A DNA stretch of 11,413 nucleotides, taken from positions 1 through 11,413 of the forward strand of contig MGER01000075.1 of assembly GCA_001791465.1 (NCBI GenBank). The letters run 5' to 3'. The position numbers and the translations under genes are program-made. How positions within the stretch are numbered: the first letter of the stretch is position 1; each line of letters begins with the position of its first letter. The notes under the pieces are model-generated. The model saw only the letters and a program-made list of their open reading frames with translations, was not told the origin of the DNA and did not search any database. Shown here piece by piece: positions 1-6,828 of the stretch. Origin of the DNA: Candidatus Uhrbacteria bacterium RIFCSPLOWO2_02_FULL_49_11 (GTDB taxonomy: Bacteria; Patescibacteriota; Patescibacteriia; 2-02-FULL-49-11).

Positions 1-139
1 TCACGTACTTCCGGTGCATCCCGCTGTTGTCGCAGAACTCGTTCAAGATGATTGATTTTTGTTCTTTGTCCGCTTTAAGATATTTCTTCTTGATCCGCAT
101 GAGGTATTCGCGTCGCGTGGATAAACTCATAGTGGCCAT
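1..139 (-). CDS. Transposase, integrase-type, N-terminal fragment (runs off left edge)
   Basis: Forty-six codons are visible before the frame leaves the window. The peptide has STRREYLMRIKKKYLKADK followed by a KSIILNEFCDNSGMHRKYV stretch. This matches my memory of the N-terminal helix-turn-helix region of DDE/integrase-type transposases often filed as ISNCY or IS481-like, which carry a 'ILDEFC..TGYHRKYAIRLL' signature. The catalytic DDE domain is outside the window, so activity cannot be judged. Two in-frame ATGs are possible, at 139 and 130; neither has a Shine-Dalgarno sequence. A perfect hairpin (142-173) lies directly upstream. Family assignment is moderately sure; the subfamily is not. 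Confidence 0.6.
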   Translation of the reverse strand, partial: MATMSLSTRREYLMRIKKKYLKADKEQKSIILNEFCDNSGMHRKYV

Positions 140-141
140 AG

Positions 142-173
142 GTGACAGGATTTAATTGATAAATCGCTGTCAC
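142..173 (-). promoter_or_regulatory. Hairpin in the leader of the transposase gene
   Basis: GTGACAG (142-148) pairs with CTGTCAC (167-173), and GATTTA (149-154) with TAAATC (160-165). This leaves a 5-nt loop and a single bulged G at 166, for a 13-bp stem. It ends 2-3 nt before the first possible transposase ATG on the minus strand. Hairpins at this position in other IS elements limit translation from transcripts entering from outside; that role is inferred here. Confidence 0.5.
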
Positions 174-175
174 TG

Positions 176-291
176 TAGGGTAAGATATCTCACGATTCAA
201 CGAATACCCTCATAGTAAGATTTTAGATGATTTAATTCGAAGCATTTGACGCATTGGGGTGTTTTGTGATAGGGTAGATATGTCACAATTC
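176..291. repeat. Two direct copies of a 22-23 nt IS-end motif
   Basis: Copy A is 176-198 and copy B is 270-291, start points 94 nt apart, same orientation. They differ by a one-base gap and a few substitutions. The likely role is as inner and outer transposase-binding sites. A shorter exact repeat, GATTTAATT, also occurs at 149-157 and 229-237. Confidence 0.55.
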
Positions 292-487
292 TCTCATTAT
301 CGTAAATATTCTATTTAGTGTGATGTTCACGCACTTCGTTAAGTGTGTATGAATGCGTATTATCTGCGTAATTTCGCGTTCGGCCGCTTGCGCATTAAAC
401 CCTAATATTGTGTGAAGACTACGCGGCTGAGCTTCTGCGTTATTCCGCGTGAAAACCTAAATCTCGCAAAATTCTATATCTAAAATT
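292..487. other. Gene-free spacer between IS end and secG
   Basis: About 200 nt with no convincing gene on either strand. It holds two degenerate 17-nt copies (363-379 and 434-450, 15 of 17 bases equal) of the form TCTGCGT[A/T]ATT[T/C]CGCGT. The last 40 nt are AT-rich and may contain the secG promoter (TATATCT near 475-481 resembles a -10 box), but no matching -35 box is clear. The start of secG has no Shine-Dalgarno sequence. Confidence 0.35.
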
Positions 488-715
488 ATGAATAGCACAT
501 TAAGTATTGTGCAGGCCATATTGGCGGTTCTCCTCATCATTGAAGTGTTGCTCCAGCAACGCGGAAGCGGCATGGGTATGGCATTCGGCGGATCAGGCGA
601 GGTGTACGGCGTGCGACGCGGCGCAGAAAAGTTTATCTTCATCGCCACCGTGGTGACCGCGGTCCTCTTCTTCGTAGTGGGAATCGTCAGGATTCTCATC
701 GAAGCCAACATCTAA
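488..715 (+). CDS. secG: Preprotein translocase subunit SecG
   Basis: The 75-residue product is the small SecYEG subunit that assists SecA-driven export across the cytoplasmic membrane. Two hydrophobic helices are visible, at about residues 4-22 and 49-70. They are joined by the family's Gly-rich loop LLQQRGSGMGMAFGGSGEVY followed by GVRRGAEK, the SecG signature of LLQ.G.G.G..FGG and a Gly-Ala-Glu motif before helix 2. Length is normal for SecG (about 70-80 residues). ATG 488 is the only start that keeps helix 1 complete. The gene is followed after 35 nt by an exported peptide-binding protein on the same strand, which may be co-transcribed. Confidence 0.93.
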   Translation: MNSTLSIVQAILAVLLIIEVLLQQRGSGMGMAFGGSGEVYGVRRGAEKFIFIATVVTAVLFFVVGIVRILIEANI

Positions 716-750
716 GTCTCTCTTCAATAATCAATTCTCTTAAGAATAGA

Positions 751-2577
751 ATGAAACGTAATTACCTACGACGGGTAGGAACTGCCATAGGCGTCAGCGT
801 GCGCCGAGTCTTGGCGTCCCTGCGCCGGTATACCAGCGCGACGATTGACCATATGCTCGTGGCGCAGCTCTCCGGACGCCGTGTTCCTTCCCTCAAGCAA
901 TTCACTTACCTTTTTCGCGTCCTTAACGCCCGAGAATGGAAGCAATTCGCGATGCTTTTCTTCATCGCCCTAGCGTCGGGCGCATGGATGTCAGTCCAAG
1001 TCTGGCAGAGATTGTTTATCCGTATCCCGGCGGCGGGCGGCGCCTACACTGAAGGAATCGTCGGCTCGCCCCAGTATCTCAATCCCCTCTATGCAGGGTC
1101 GAATGAGGTGGATCGCGACCTCACCAAACTGCTCTTTGCAGGGCTTGTCCGTTTTAGCGCAGGCGGGATCCCGGAGCCGGATCTCGCAGAAAAGGTAGAG
1201 GTCTCCGAGGACGCGAAAATCTACACCATCACCCTGCGCGAGAATCTTACGTGGTCAGACGGGGAGCCGGTCACGAGCGAAGATGTTAAATTTACCCTTG
1301 AGGCTATCCAAAACCCTGAGTACCACAGCCCCCTCCAGCAGAATTTTAAGGAAGTCACGGTCGAGACTATGGATAACCGCACCGTGCGCCTTACGCTCAA
1401 AGACCCTTCCGCCCCCTTCATTGAAAATCTCGCCCTCGGGCTGATCCCCTCCCACCTGTGGGCGAATATCGAGCCAAAGCATGCGCTCCTCACCGAGCTT
1501 AATACCAAACCGATAAGCGTGGGCCCTTACCAATTCCAGTCGCTGAACAAGGATCCCGGCGGCGCGATACGCTCCTATACGTTCCTTGAGCGGTCCCAAG
1601 GGGTGCCGCATGCGCCCTTTATTGCGTCCTTGACCATAAAATTTTATTCGGAAACGGCAGATGCGGTCGCTGCCTTGAAAAATAAAATCATCGACGGGCT
1701 CGCGCTCGTCTCGCGAGAATCGCTTGAGAGCGTACAGACGGTAAGGAGCAGCCTTGCGCAGTACCGCCTGCAAATCCCTCAATACACCGCGATATTCTTT
1801 AACACCAAAGAAAATGATATCCTCGCCACCCGCGCGGTGCGCGAAGCGCTCTCTTTTGCCATAGACCGCTCACAACTTCTCGCAGACGCACTGCAAGGCC
1901 AAGGCGAGCTTATTAACGGCCCCCTGCTCCCCGGCGCCATTGGCTACCGCGCGAACGCCACTTCCACGCCCTTTGATGCCCCGCGCGCAATCGCGACGCT
2001 CGAAGCAAACGGCTGGGCATTGCCGGAGGGAGGAAACGTACGGCATAATGCGACCCTGAAACAGGATCTTCAAATCAGGCTCACCACCCTCAACGTGCCG
2101 GAGTTGTACCGCATGGCGGAAATGATCCAGAAGCAGTGGCAGAGCATTGGCGTAGACACCAATCTCGAGATCGTCGATCCCGCGCGGCTCACGCAGGATA
2201 TTATCCGGCCGCGCGCGTATCAGGCGCTGCTCATCGGGGAAACCACTGGCATTGATCCCGACCCGTATCCCTTCTGGCACTCCTCCGGAATCGGCGAGAG
2301 GGGCTTGAACCTTTCAGACTTTTCTAACCGCGATGCCGACAAACTGCTTGAGGATGCGCGCAAATCCACCGATCTTAACAAGAGGGATGAGAGCTATGCG
2401 GCATTTCAGCAGCTCCTTATCCAGGAACGCCCTGCGATCTTCCTCCTCACTCCCTATTATTCCTATCTCGTCGATAAAAAAGTGCAGGGCATTTCCCTGC
2501 AAGGACTCACCACTCCTTCAGACCGCTTTTCCCATATCAACGAATGGTATGTGGAGACGCAATGGAAATTGAAATAA
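751..2577 (+). CDS. Signal-anchored family-5 solute-binding protein (peptide-type ABC SBP)
   Basis: The 608-residue product belongs to the SBP_bac_5 (DppA/OppA) family, which captures peptides or similar ligands for an ABC importer. Family features are GIVGSPQYLNPLYAGSNEVD (about 102-121), the LAEKVEVSED..IYTITLRENLTWSDG block (about 145-171) and DVKFTLEAI near 179. An AVREALSFAIDRSQLL block lies mid-protein and a ..PYYSYLVDKKVQGI segment near the C-terminus. There is no lipobox. Instead one hydrophobic helix at about 65-86 follows a 64-residue Arg-rich, presumably cytoplasmic tail, so the protein is likely a membrane-anchored extracytoplasmic receptor. No permease or ATPase gene is nearby. 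It lies 35 nt after secG and ends 6 nt before a tRNA gene. The start lacks a Shine-Dalgarno sequence. Ligand unknown. Confidence 0.88.
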   Translation: MKRNYLRRVGTAIGVSVRRVLASLRRYTSATIDHMLVAQLSGRRVPSLKQFTYLFRVLNAREWKQFAMLFFIALASGAWMSVQVWQRLFIRIPAAGGAYTEGIVGSPQYLNPLYAGSNEVDRDLTKLLFAGLVRFSAGGIPEPDLAEKVEVSEDAKIYTITLRENLTWSDGEPVTSEDVKFTLEAIQNPEYHSPLQQNFKEVTVETMDNRTVRLTLKDPSAPFIENLALGLIPSHLWANIEPKHALLTELNTKPISVGPYQFQSLNKDPGGAIRSYTFLERSQGVPHAPFIASLTIKFYSETADAVAALKNKIIDGLALVSRESLESVQTVRSSLAQYRLQIPQYTAIFFNTKENDILATRAVREALSFAIDRSQLLADALQGQGELINGPLLPGAIGYRANATSTPFDAPRAIATLEANGWALPEGGNVRHNATLKQDLQIRLTTLNVPELYRMAEMIQKQWQSIGVDTNLEIVDPARLTQDIIRPRAYQALLIGETTGIDPDPYPFWHSSGIGERGLNLSDFSNRDADKLLEDARKSTDLNKRDESYAAFQQLLIQERPAIFLLTPYYSYLVDKKVQGISLQGLTTPSDRFSHINEWYVETQWKLK

Positions 2578-2583
2578 GCCCAT

Positions 2584-2667
2584 GGGCGAATGGCGGAATT
2601 GGCATACGCGTACGCTTCAGGAGCGTATGGGAGCAATCCTATGAGGGTTCAAGTCCCTCTTCGCCCA
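2584..2667 (+). tRNA. tRNA-Leu (anticodon CAG)
   Basis: All arms can be drawn. The acceptor stem is GGGCGAA (2584-2590) with TTCGCCC (2660-2666), discriminator A2667. The D stem is GCG/CGC (2593-2595, 2607-2609) with a GG-containing loop. The anticodon stem is TACGC/GCGTA (2611-2615, 2623-2627) with loop TTCAGGA and anticodon CAG at 2618-2620, reading CUG. A long variable arm, typical of class II tRNAs, forms from GGGA..TCCT (about 2629-2640). The T stem is GAGGG/CCCTC around TTCAAGT (2643-2659). The 3' CCA is not encoded. The gene starts 6 nt after the upstream stop codon, leaving no room for its own promoter outside that gene. Confidence 0.96.
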
Positions 2668-2796
2668 TTATTTTCCCTTTACCTTTATCAACCGGTCCGC
2701 GTTCTGCCCGCAGACGGGCTTCAAAACCCTTTCAACCTTAATCCTCAACTTAATCCATTTAATCGTCTTTCTTATTTACCTTTAATAAACGAACTC
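2668..2796 (+). promoter_or_regulatory. Pyrimidine-rich leader of the RNase J gene
   Basis: This 129-nt stretch lies between the tRNA 3' end and the chosen RNase J start. It is pyrimidine-rich on the plus strand and has no Shine-Dalgarno sequence. A small hairpin (GCCCG 2706-2710 / CGGGC 2715-2719) has no T-tract, so it is not a convincing terminator. From 2734 to 2765 it contains degenerate units AACCTTAATCC, AACTTAATCC and ATTTAATCG, which resemble the 9-nt array before trpS. Confidence 0.4.
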
Positions 2797-4722
2797 ATGC
2801 AACAAACAATAAACCAATCGCGCATTGCATCAGATGCACGCGCTCCCCTTGGCTCACGCCGGGGAACGTCCGCACATGCGCCATCAAGAAATGCTTCTCC
2901 TGCACGACGGCGTTTCGTGCGTGGCCGGCGTCCTGTCCCCAGGCTCGCCTTTGCCAACGCGCGCAGAACCGCACTCCTGCCTGCGGCCGCGAGGGAATCC
3001 GCGCGGCGCCCCGCACCCGTGCTGCTCCGCGCTTCTGGCGTGAACGCTGCCCGCCGCGCTGCCCTTGAGAGCCTGCGCATTATACCCATAGGAGGCTGCG
3101 AAGAAGTGGGCCGCAACATGGTCGCCTTTGAAACGAAAAACGACATTGTCATCGTCGACATGGGCCTTCAATTCCCCGAAGAAGACATGCCCGGCATTGA
3201 TTACATCATCCCCAACATTTCCTATTTCAAGGGAAAAGAAAAGAAAATACGCGGCGTGATCATCACCCACGGCCACTATGACCACATCGGCGCCATCCCC
3301 CACCTTATCCATAAGCTGGGCAACCCTGTCATTTTCGGCTCAGACCTGACACTCGGCATTATCCGCAAGCGCCAGGATGATTTCCACACCGCGCCATTGA
3401 GGTTGCAAACGATCACGCACGACAGCCGCTTAACACTTGGCGCATTCCGCATAGACTTTTTCGCGGTATCCCACAATGTGCCGGGATCCTTGGGCGTGGT
3501 GCTCGACATGGGCTTGGGGCCGGTCGTGCACACGGGCGATTTCAAAATCGACCCGGATCCCAACAGTCTCACCCCCACGGATATGGACAAAATAATGGCG
3601 CTCGGGCACAGGAATGTCCTCTGCGTGCTTGCCGATTCGACGAACGCCTCCCAGCCCGGCAAACAGCTCACCGAGGGAGAGATCCAATCCAACATCGAAG
3701 ACATCGTGGCGAAAGCCCCGGGCAGAATGATCGTGGGTACCTTTGCCTCGCTCCTTTCCCGCATCCAGCAAATCATATTTGCGGCGGAGAAGGCGGGCAA
3801 GCACATCATCGTGGAAGGATTTAGCATGAAGAGCAACCTCGAGATCGCGAAAGAGCTGGGCTACATGAAAATCAAGCGGGGCACGCTCATCACCCCCAAA
3901 GAAATGAAGAATTACACCCCAAACAAAATCGTCATCCTCTGCACCGGCGCGCAGGGCGAGGATAACGCGGTGCTCATGCGCATCGCGAACCGCGAACACC
4001 GGTACCTGCGCATCGAGCCCGGCGACACCGTCGTGTTCTCTTCCTCGGTCATTCCGGGAAACGAACGCTCGGTGCAGCGCCTGATCGACGGCCTCTACCG
4101 CGAAGGCGCCGAAGTCATCCATTACCAGATGATGGACATCCATGCGGGAGGGCACGCCCGGCAGGAAGACCTGAAGTCATTCTATAACATGGTGAAACCG
4201 CGGAACTTCATCCCCATTTATGGCAACCATTCATTCTTAAAAATGAATGCGAAACTCGCGCAGCAGACGGGCGTTCCCGCTGATCACATCTTTATACCCG
4301 ACAACGGCTCTGTCATAGAATTCACCTCCCGCGGCGGACGCATCCTGAATGAAAAAGTTACCACCGATTACGTGTTCGTGGATGGTTTGGGGGTGGGCGA
4401 CGTGTCAGAAGTGGTGCTCAGGGACCGGCAAATCATGTCGGAAGACGGCATGCTCGTGCTCATCGCGACTATAGATTCGCGCACCGGAAACCTCGTCCAT
4501 AACCCTGATATCATTTCCCGCGGATTCGTCTACCTGAAAGAATCAAAAGCGCTGATCGAAGACGTGAGGATGAAGGTGAAACAAATCCTCAAAGACCGCG
4601 ATCCCCGTCAGCCGGCCAACGAAGTCTACCTGAAAGACAAGGTGCGGAATGAAATCGGACAGTTCCTCTTCCAGCGCACCGAGCGCCGGCCTATGATCCT
4701 CCCCGTGATCATTGAAGTATAG
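2797..4722 (+). CDS. rnj: Ribonuclease J (metallo-beta-lactamase/beta-CASP nuclease)
   Basis: RNase J is a 5'-3' exo- and endoribonuclease for mRNA decay and rRNA maturation. Counting from ATG 2797 (641 residues), the nuclease core begins near LRIIPIGGCEEVGRNM (93-108). Metal-site motifs are HGHYDH (158-163; Tyr where many RNases J have Glu), H226 in SHNVPGS and HTGDFK (245-250). The beta-CASP part shows ADSTNASQPG, VEGFSMKSN, HAGGHA (449-454) and PIYGNHSFL. A C-terminal domain is present. Residues 1-92 are an Arg/Ala/Pro-rich, probably disordered tail. An upstream in-frame ATG at 2590 is rejected because it lies inside the tRNA gene. ATG 2797 is the first ATG after the tRNA in this frame, but it lacks a Shine-Dalgarno sequence, so the exact start is the least certain point. 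Confidence 0.93.
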   Translation: MQQTINQSRIASDARAPLGSRRGTSAHAPSRNASPARRRFVRGRRPVPRLAFANARRTALLPAAARESARRPAPVLLRASGVNAARRAALESLRIIPIGGCEEVGRNMVAFETKNDIVIVDMGLQFPEEDMPGIDYIIPNISYFKGKEKKIRGVIITHGHYDHIGAIPHLIHKLGNPVIFGSDLTLGIIRKRQDDFHTAPLRLQTITHDSRLTLGAFRIDFFAVSHNVPGSLGVVLDMGLGPVVHTGDFKIDPDPNSLTPTDMDKIMALGHRNVLCVLADSTNASQPGKQLTEGEIQSNIEDIVAKAPGRMIVGTFASLLSRIQQIIFAAEKAGKHIIVEGFSMKSNLEIAKELGYMKIKRGTLITPKEMKNYTPNKIVILCTGAQGEDNAVLMRIANREHRYLRIEPGDTVVFSSSVIPGNERSVQRLIDGLYREGAEVIHYQMMDIHAGGHARQEDLKSFYNMVKPRNFIPIYGNHSFLKMNAKLAQQTGVPADHIFIPDNGSVIEFTSRGGRILNEKVTTDYVFVDGLGVGDVSEVVLRDRQIMSEDGMLVLIATIDSRTGNLVHNPDIISRGFVYLKESKALIEDVRMKVKQILKDRDPRQPANEVYLKDKVRNEIGQFLFQRTERRPMILPVIIEV

Positions 4723-4812
4723 GCCCCATTAGACCTATCAGACTTATCCGCCCTATTTAACTTATCCTCATTATCCGTCTTATCCGACCTATCCGTCTTA
4801 TTTGATCTATGC
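4723..4812 (+). repeat. Degenerate 9-nt tandem repeat array filling the rnj-trpS spacer
   Basis: Starting directly after the RNase J stop codon, the sequence divides into 9-nt units with consensus G[A/T]C[C/T]TATCC. The units are GCCCCATTA, GACCTATCA, GACTTATCC, GCCCTATTT, AACTTATCC, TCATTATCC, GTCTTATCC, GACCTATCC and GTCTTATTT. A tenth, GATCTATGC, contains the trpS ATG. No unit is shifted out of phase. The array replaces any Shine-Dalgarno sequence and is unlikely to fold because it is almost G-free. Confidence 0.8.
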
Positions 4813-5816
4813 CCACCACCAAAAAAAGGATCCTCACCGGCGACCGGCCGACCGGCAAACTGCATCTTGGACATTATGCCGGATCGCTTGCCAACCGCGT
4901 CAGCCTCCAGGATGTCTACGACACGTTTATCATGGTCGCGGATGTGCAGGCATTGACCGATAACTTCAACCATCCGGAATTCGTGCGCCAGCATGTCCGG
5001 GAAGTGGTGATGGATAATCTTGCCGTAGGCATAGATCCCTCGCGCGCGACGCTCTTCATCCAGTCGCTCGTACCGGAAATCGCCGAACTCACCGTCTTTT
5101 TCTCCAATCTCGTCACCCTGCAGCGGCTCCAGAGAAACCCTACGGTGAAAACGGAAATCCAGGAAAAAGGGCGCCTTTTTAAAGGGGGCAAGGTGACCTA
5201 CGGATTTTTAGGCTACCCCATCAGCCAGGCAGCGGATATTCTCTTCTGCCGCGCCCATCTCGTGCCCGTAGGGGAAGACCAGCTGCCCATGATTGAACAG
5301 ACGCGGGAAATTGCCGAAAAATTCAATGCCATCTACGGCGATGTCTTTCCTCTTCCAGAGGCAAAAATGTCCTCGCTCGGGCGGCTCGCGGGGCTTGACG
5401 GAAGGAAAATGAGCAAATCGATGAACAACGCGATTTACCTCTCTGACGATCCTGCAGCCGTGCAGGATAAAATAAAAACCGCGAGGACCGACAGCGGATC
5501 GGAAATCAAGTTTGATCCCGAACAAAAGCCGGAGATCGCCAACCTCATGACGTATTACAAGCTCGTCACCGGCATGGACATGAAGGCAATCGAACAGGAT
5601 TTTGCAAACATCAAAAGCTACGCCACATTCAAGGAACAGTTGGCGAAGGCGATCAGCGCGTTCCTTGCGCCCATCCAAGAAAAGCGCAAGGAATATGAAA
5701 AAGACCCGGCGCGGGTGGATGACATCCTCCGCGCAGGCACCGCGCGCGCCCTGCAAGAAGCCAAAACGACGATGGCGCTTGTCAGGGAAAAAATGAAAAT
5801 AGATTACTTCATTTAA
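4809..5816 (+). CDS. trpS: Tryptophan--tRNA ligase (TrpRS)
   Basis: The 335-residue class Ic aminoacyl-tRNA synthetase charges tRNA-Trp with tryptophan using ATP. The HIGH-type motif is HLGH at 19-22 after TGDRPTGKL, and the KMSKS loop is at 200-204 (GRKMSKSMNN). Between them are LVTLQRLQRNPTVKTEIQEK, the GYPISQAADILF tryptophan-pocket helix and GEDQLPMIEQTREIAEKFN, all typical of bacterial TrpRS. Length matches the family (about 325-340). The C-terminal helical domain ends in RAGTARALQEAKTTMALVREK, also characteristic. The start codon lies within the 9-nt repeat array, with no Shine-Dalgarno sequence; the next in-frame Met is well inside the catalytic fold, so ATG 4809 is secure. It follows rnj by 86 nt. 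Confidence 0.96.
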   Translation: MPTTKKRILTGDRPTGKLHLGHYAGSLANRVSLQDVYDTFIMVADVQALTDNFNHPEFVRQHVREVVMDNLAVGIDPSRATLFIQSLVPEIAELTVFFSNLVTLQRLQRNPTVKTEIQEKGRLFKGGKVTYGFLGYPISQAADILFCRAHLVPVGEDQLPMIEQTREIAEKFNAIYGDVFPLPEAKMSSLGRLAGLDGRKMSKSMNNAIYLSDDPAAVQDKIKTARTDSGSEIKFDPEQKPEIANLMTYYKLVTGMDMKAIEQDFANIKSYATFKEQLAKAISAFLAPIQEKRKEYEKDPARVDDILRAGTARALQEAKTTMALVREKMKIDYFI

Positions 5817-5861
5817 AACATTTCTCACGTCAAACTCATTTATTATTAACTTGCCACACTT

Positions 5862-6761
5862 ATGTTTTGGATCGCACTCATATTACTCGGCGCAGGAATA
5901 CTCGCCACATTTCTTAATAAAATGCCAAAAGGCACAGTGTCTCCCTATCCTCTTCCTGTCATTAAATTGGCGCACGCCATAAAAATGAGCGCTTTCGTGT
6001 TAGGCGGTTTCTTGCTCGTGCTCTCGTGTTTTGCCCTTATCCCCGCGGGAAACGTGGGAGTTATTGATTTTTTCGGAAACGTGTCAGGCCGCATCCTGCG
6101 CGCGGGAATCAATTTCCCGGTAAATCCCATGGCAAAAATAATCAAAATGTCCGTGAAGACCCAGGAAATCAAAGAGTTGATGGACGTGCCGTCAAAAGAG
6201 GGCCTCACGGTCCAATTGGAGATCAGCGTTTTGTACCACCTGAATCCGGAAAAAGCGACGGAAGTGTATAAAAGCGTGGGGCCGCATTATGCGGACATTA
6301 TCCTTGAACCGCAATTCCGTTCCGTGAGCCGCGGGGTGACCGCCGCGTATGACGCCAAAGCGCTCTACACCTCTGTGCGGGAAGAGCTCGCGTTACATAT
6401 TACCCAGCAACTGCAGGATATTGTCGCGCCGCGCGGCGTCACTGTTGAATCCACGCCGCTCCGACGCGTGGGCCTGCCCGCCCGCCTTACTGAATCAATC
6501 GAGGAGAAGCTCCGCGCCGAACAGGACAGTCAGCGGATGGAATTTGTATTAACAAAAGAAAAACAAGAAGCCGAACGCAAGCGCATCGAAGCGCAAGGCA
6601 TTTCCGACTTCCAGAACATCGTGGCGAAAGGCATAAGCGCCGAGCTCTTGAAATGGAAAGGCATCGAGGCGACGGAAAAGCTCGCCAACTCGCCGAATTC
6701 AAAAGTGATCGTCATTGGCGCGGGCAACGAAGGTCTTCCCCTCATCCTCGGCGGACAATAA
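5862..6761 (+). CDS. SPFH/Band 7 protein, prohibitin family
   Basis: The 299-residue protein has two N-terminal hydrophobic segments (about 2-19 and 43-62). They are followed by a Band 7/SPFH domain starting at IPAGNVGVIDFFGNVSGRIL (about 60-79) and running to about 210. The prohibitin pattern is visible in VKTQEIKE, MDVPSKEGLTVQLEISVLYH and the EPQFRSVSRGVTAAYDAKALY stretch. A charged coiled-coil helix (about 212-265, EEKLRAEQDSQRMEFVLTKE onward) follows, and the C-terminus is hydrophobic. Family members form ring-shaped membrane oligomers that organise membrane domains or regulate proteases; no NfeD partner or FtsH gene is adjacent here. It starts 45 nt after trpS, without a Shine-Dalgarno sequence, and ends just before a strong hairpin terminator. 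Confidence 0.88.
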   Translation: MFWIALILLGAGILATFLNKMPKGTVSPYPLPVIKLAHAIKMSAFVLGGFLLVLSCFALIPAGNVGVIDFFGNVSGRILRAGINFPVNPMAKIIKMSVKTQEIKELMDVPSKEGLTVQLEISVLYHLNPEKATEVYKSVGPHYADIILEPQFRSVSRGVTAAYDAKALYTSVREELALHITQQLQDIVAPRGVTVESTPLRRVGLPARLTESIEEKLRAEQDSQRMEFVLTKEKQEAERKRIEAQGISDFQNIVAKGISAELLKWKGIEATEKLANSPNSKVIVIGAGNEGLPLILGGQ

Positions 6762-6786
6762 ACAGCGAAAGAGTTATATCTTGATA

Positions 6787-6815
6787 AAAATCCCCCGGAC
6801 ATGCCGGGGGATTTT
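6787..6815. terminator. Bidirectional rho-independent terminator between convergent genes
   Basis: A perfect 12-bp stem AAAATCCCCCGG (6787-6798) / CCGGGGGATTTT (6804-6815) encloses the 5-nt loop ACATG. The A/T flanks give a short U-run in either transcript. It lies between the ends of the prohibitin-family gene (plus) and the lamin-tail gene (minus), so it probably stops transcription from both sides. Confidence 0.9.
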
Positions 6816-6828
6816 GATATGCCGTTTC

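Larger units (their letters stand above)
1..287 (-). mobile_element. Insertion sequence, transposase-start end (partial)
   Basis: The segment holds the start of a minus-strand transposase, its short leader and a terminal-type region; the rest lies left of the window. Two near-identical 22-23 nt motifs, at 176-198 and 270-291, share the core TAGGGTAAGATAT / TAGGGTAGATAT followed by a CAC trinucleotide. Read from the outside on the minus strand, the outer copy begins TGTGACATATC, resembling a TGT-starting IS end, so I place the tip near 287. That boundary is inferred, because the other end and any target duplication are not visible. Base composition is more AT-rich than the genes to the right. 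Confidence 0.6.

Noticed and set aside
363..450. Two 17-nt copies TCTGCGT..CGCGT upstream of secG as an operator
   Set aside because: 15 of 17 identity at two sites is suggestive, but there is no symmetry or promoter placement to support a binding site; noted only as a repeat.
2706..2719. Hairpin GCCCG/CGGGC after the tRNA as a terminator
   Set aside because: The stem is only 5 bp and there is no T-tract; RNase J would then lack a visible promoter.
2590..2796. N-terminal extension of RNase J from ATG 2590 (710-residue reading)
   Set aside because: The ATG lies inside the tRNA-Leu acceptor stem and the added residues are a translation of the tRNA and its flank.
3430..4155. Long minus-strand open frame opposite RNase J (241 codons)
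   Set aside because: It is the antisense shadow of a clear, conserved RNase J; no family features or plausible start context.
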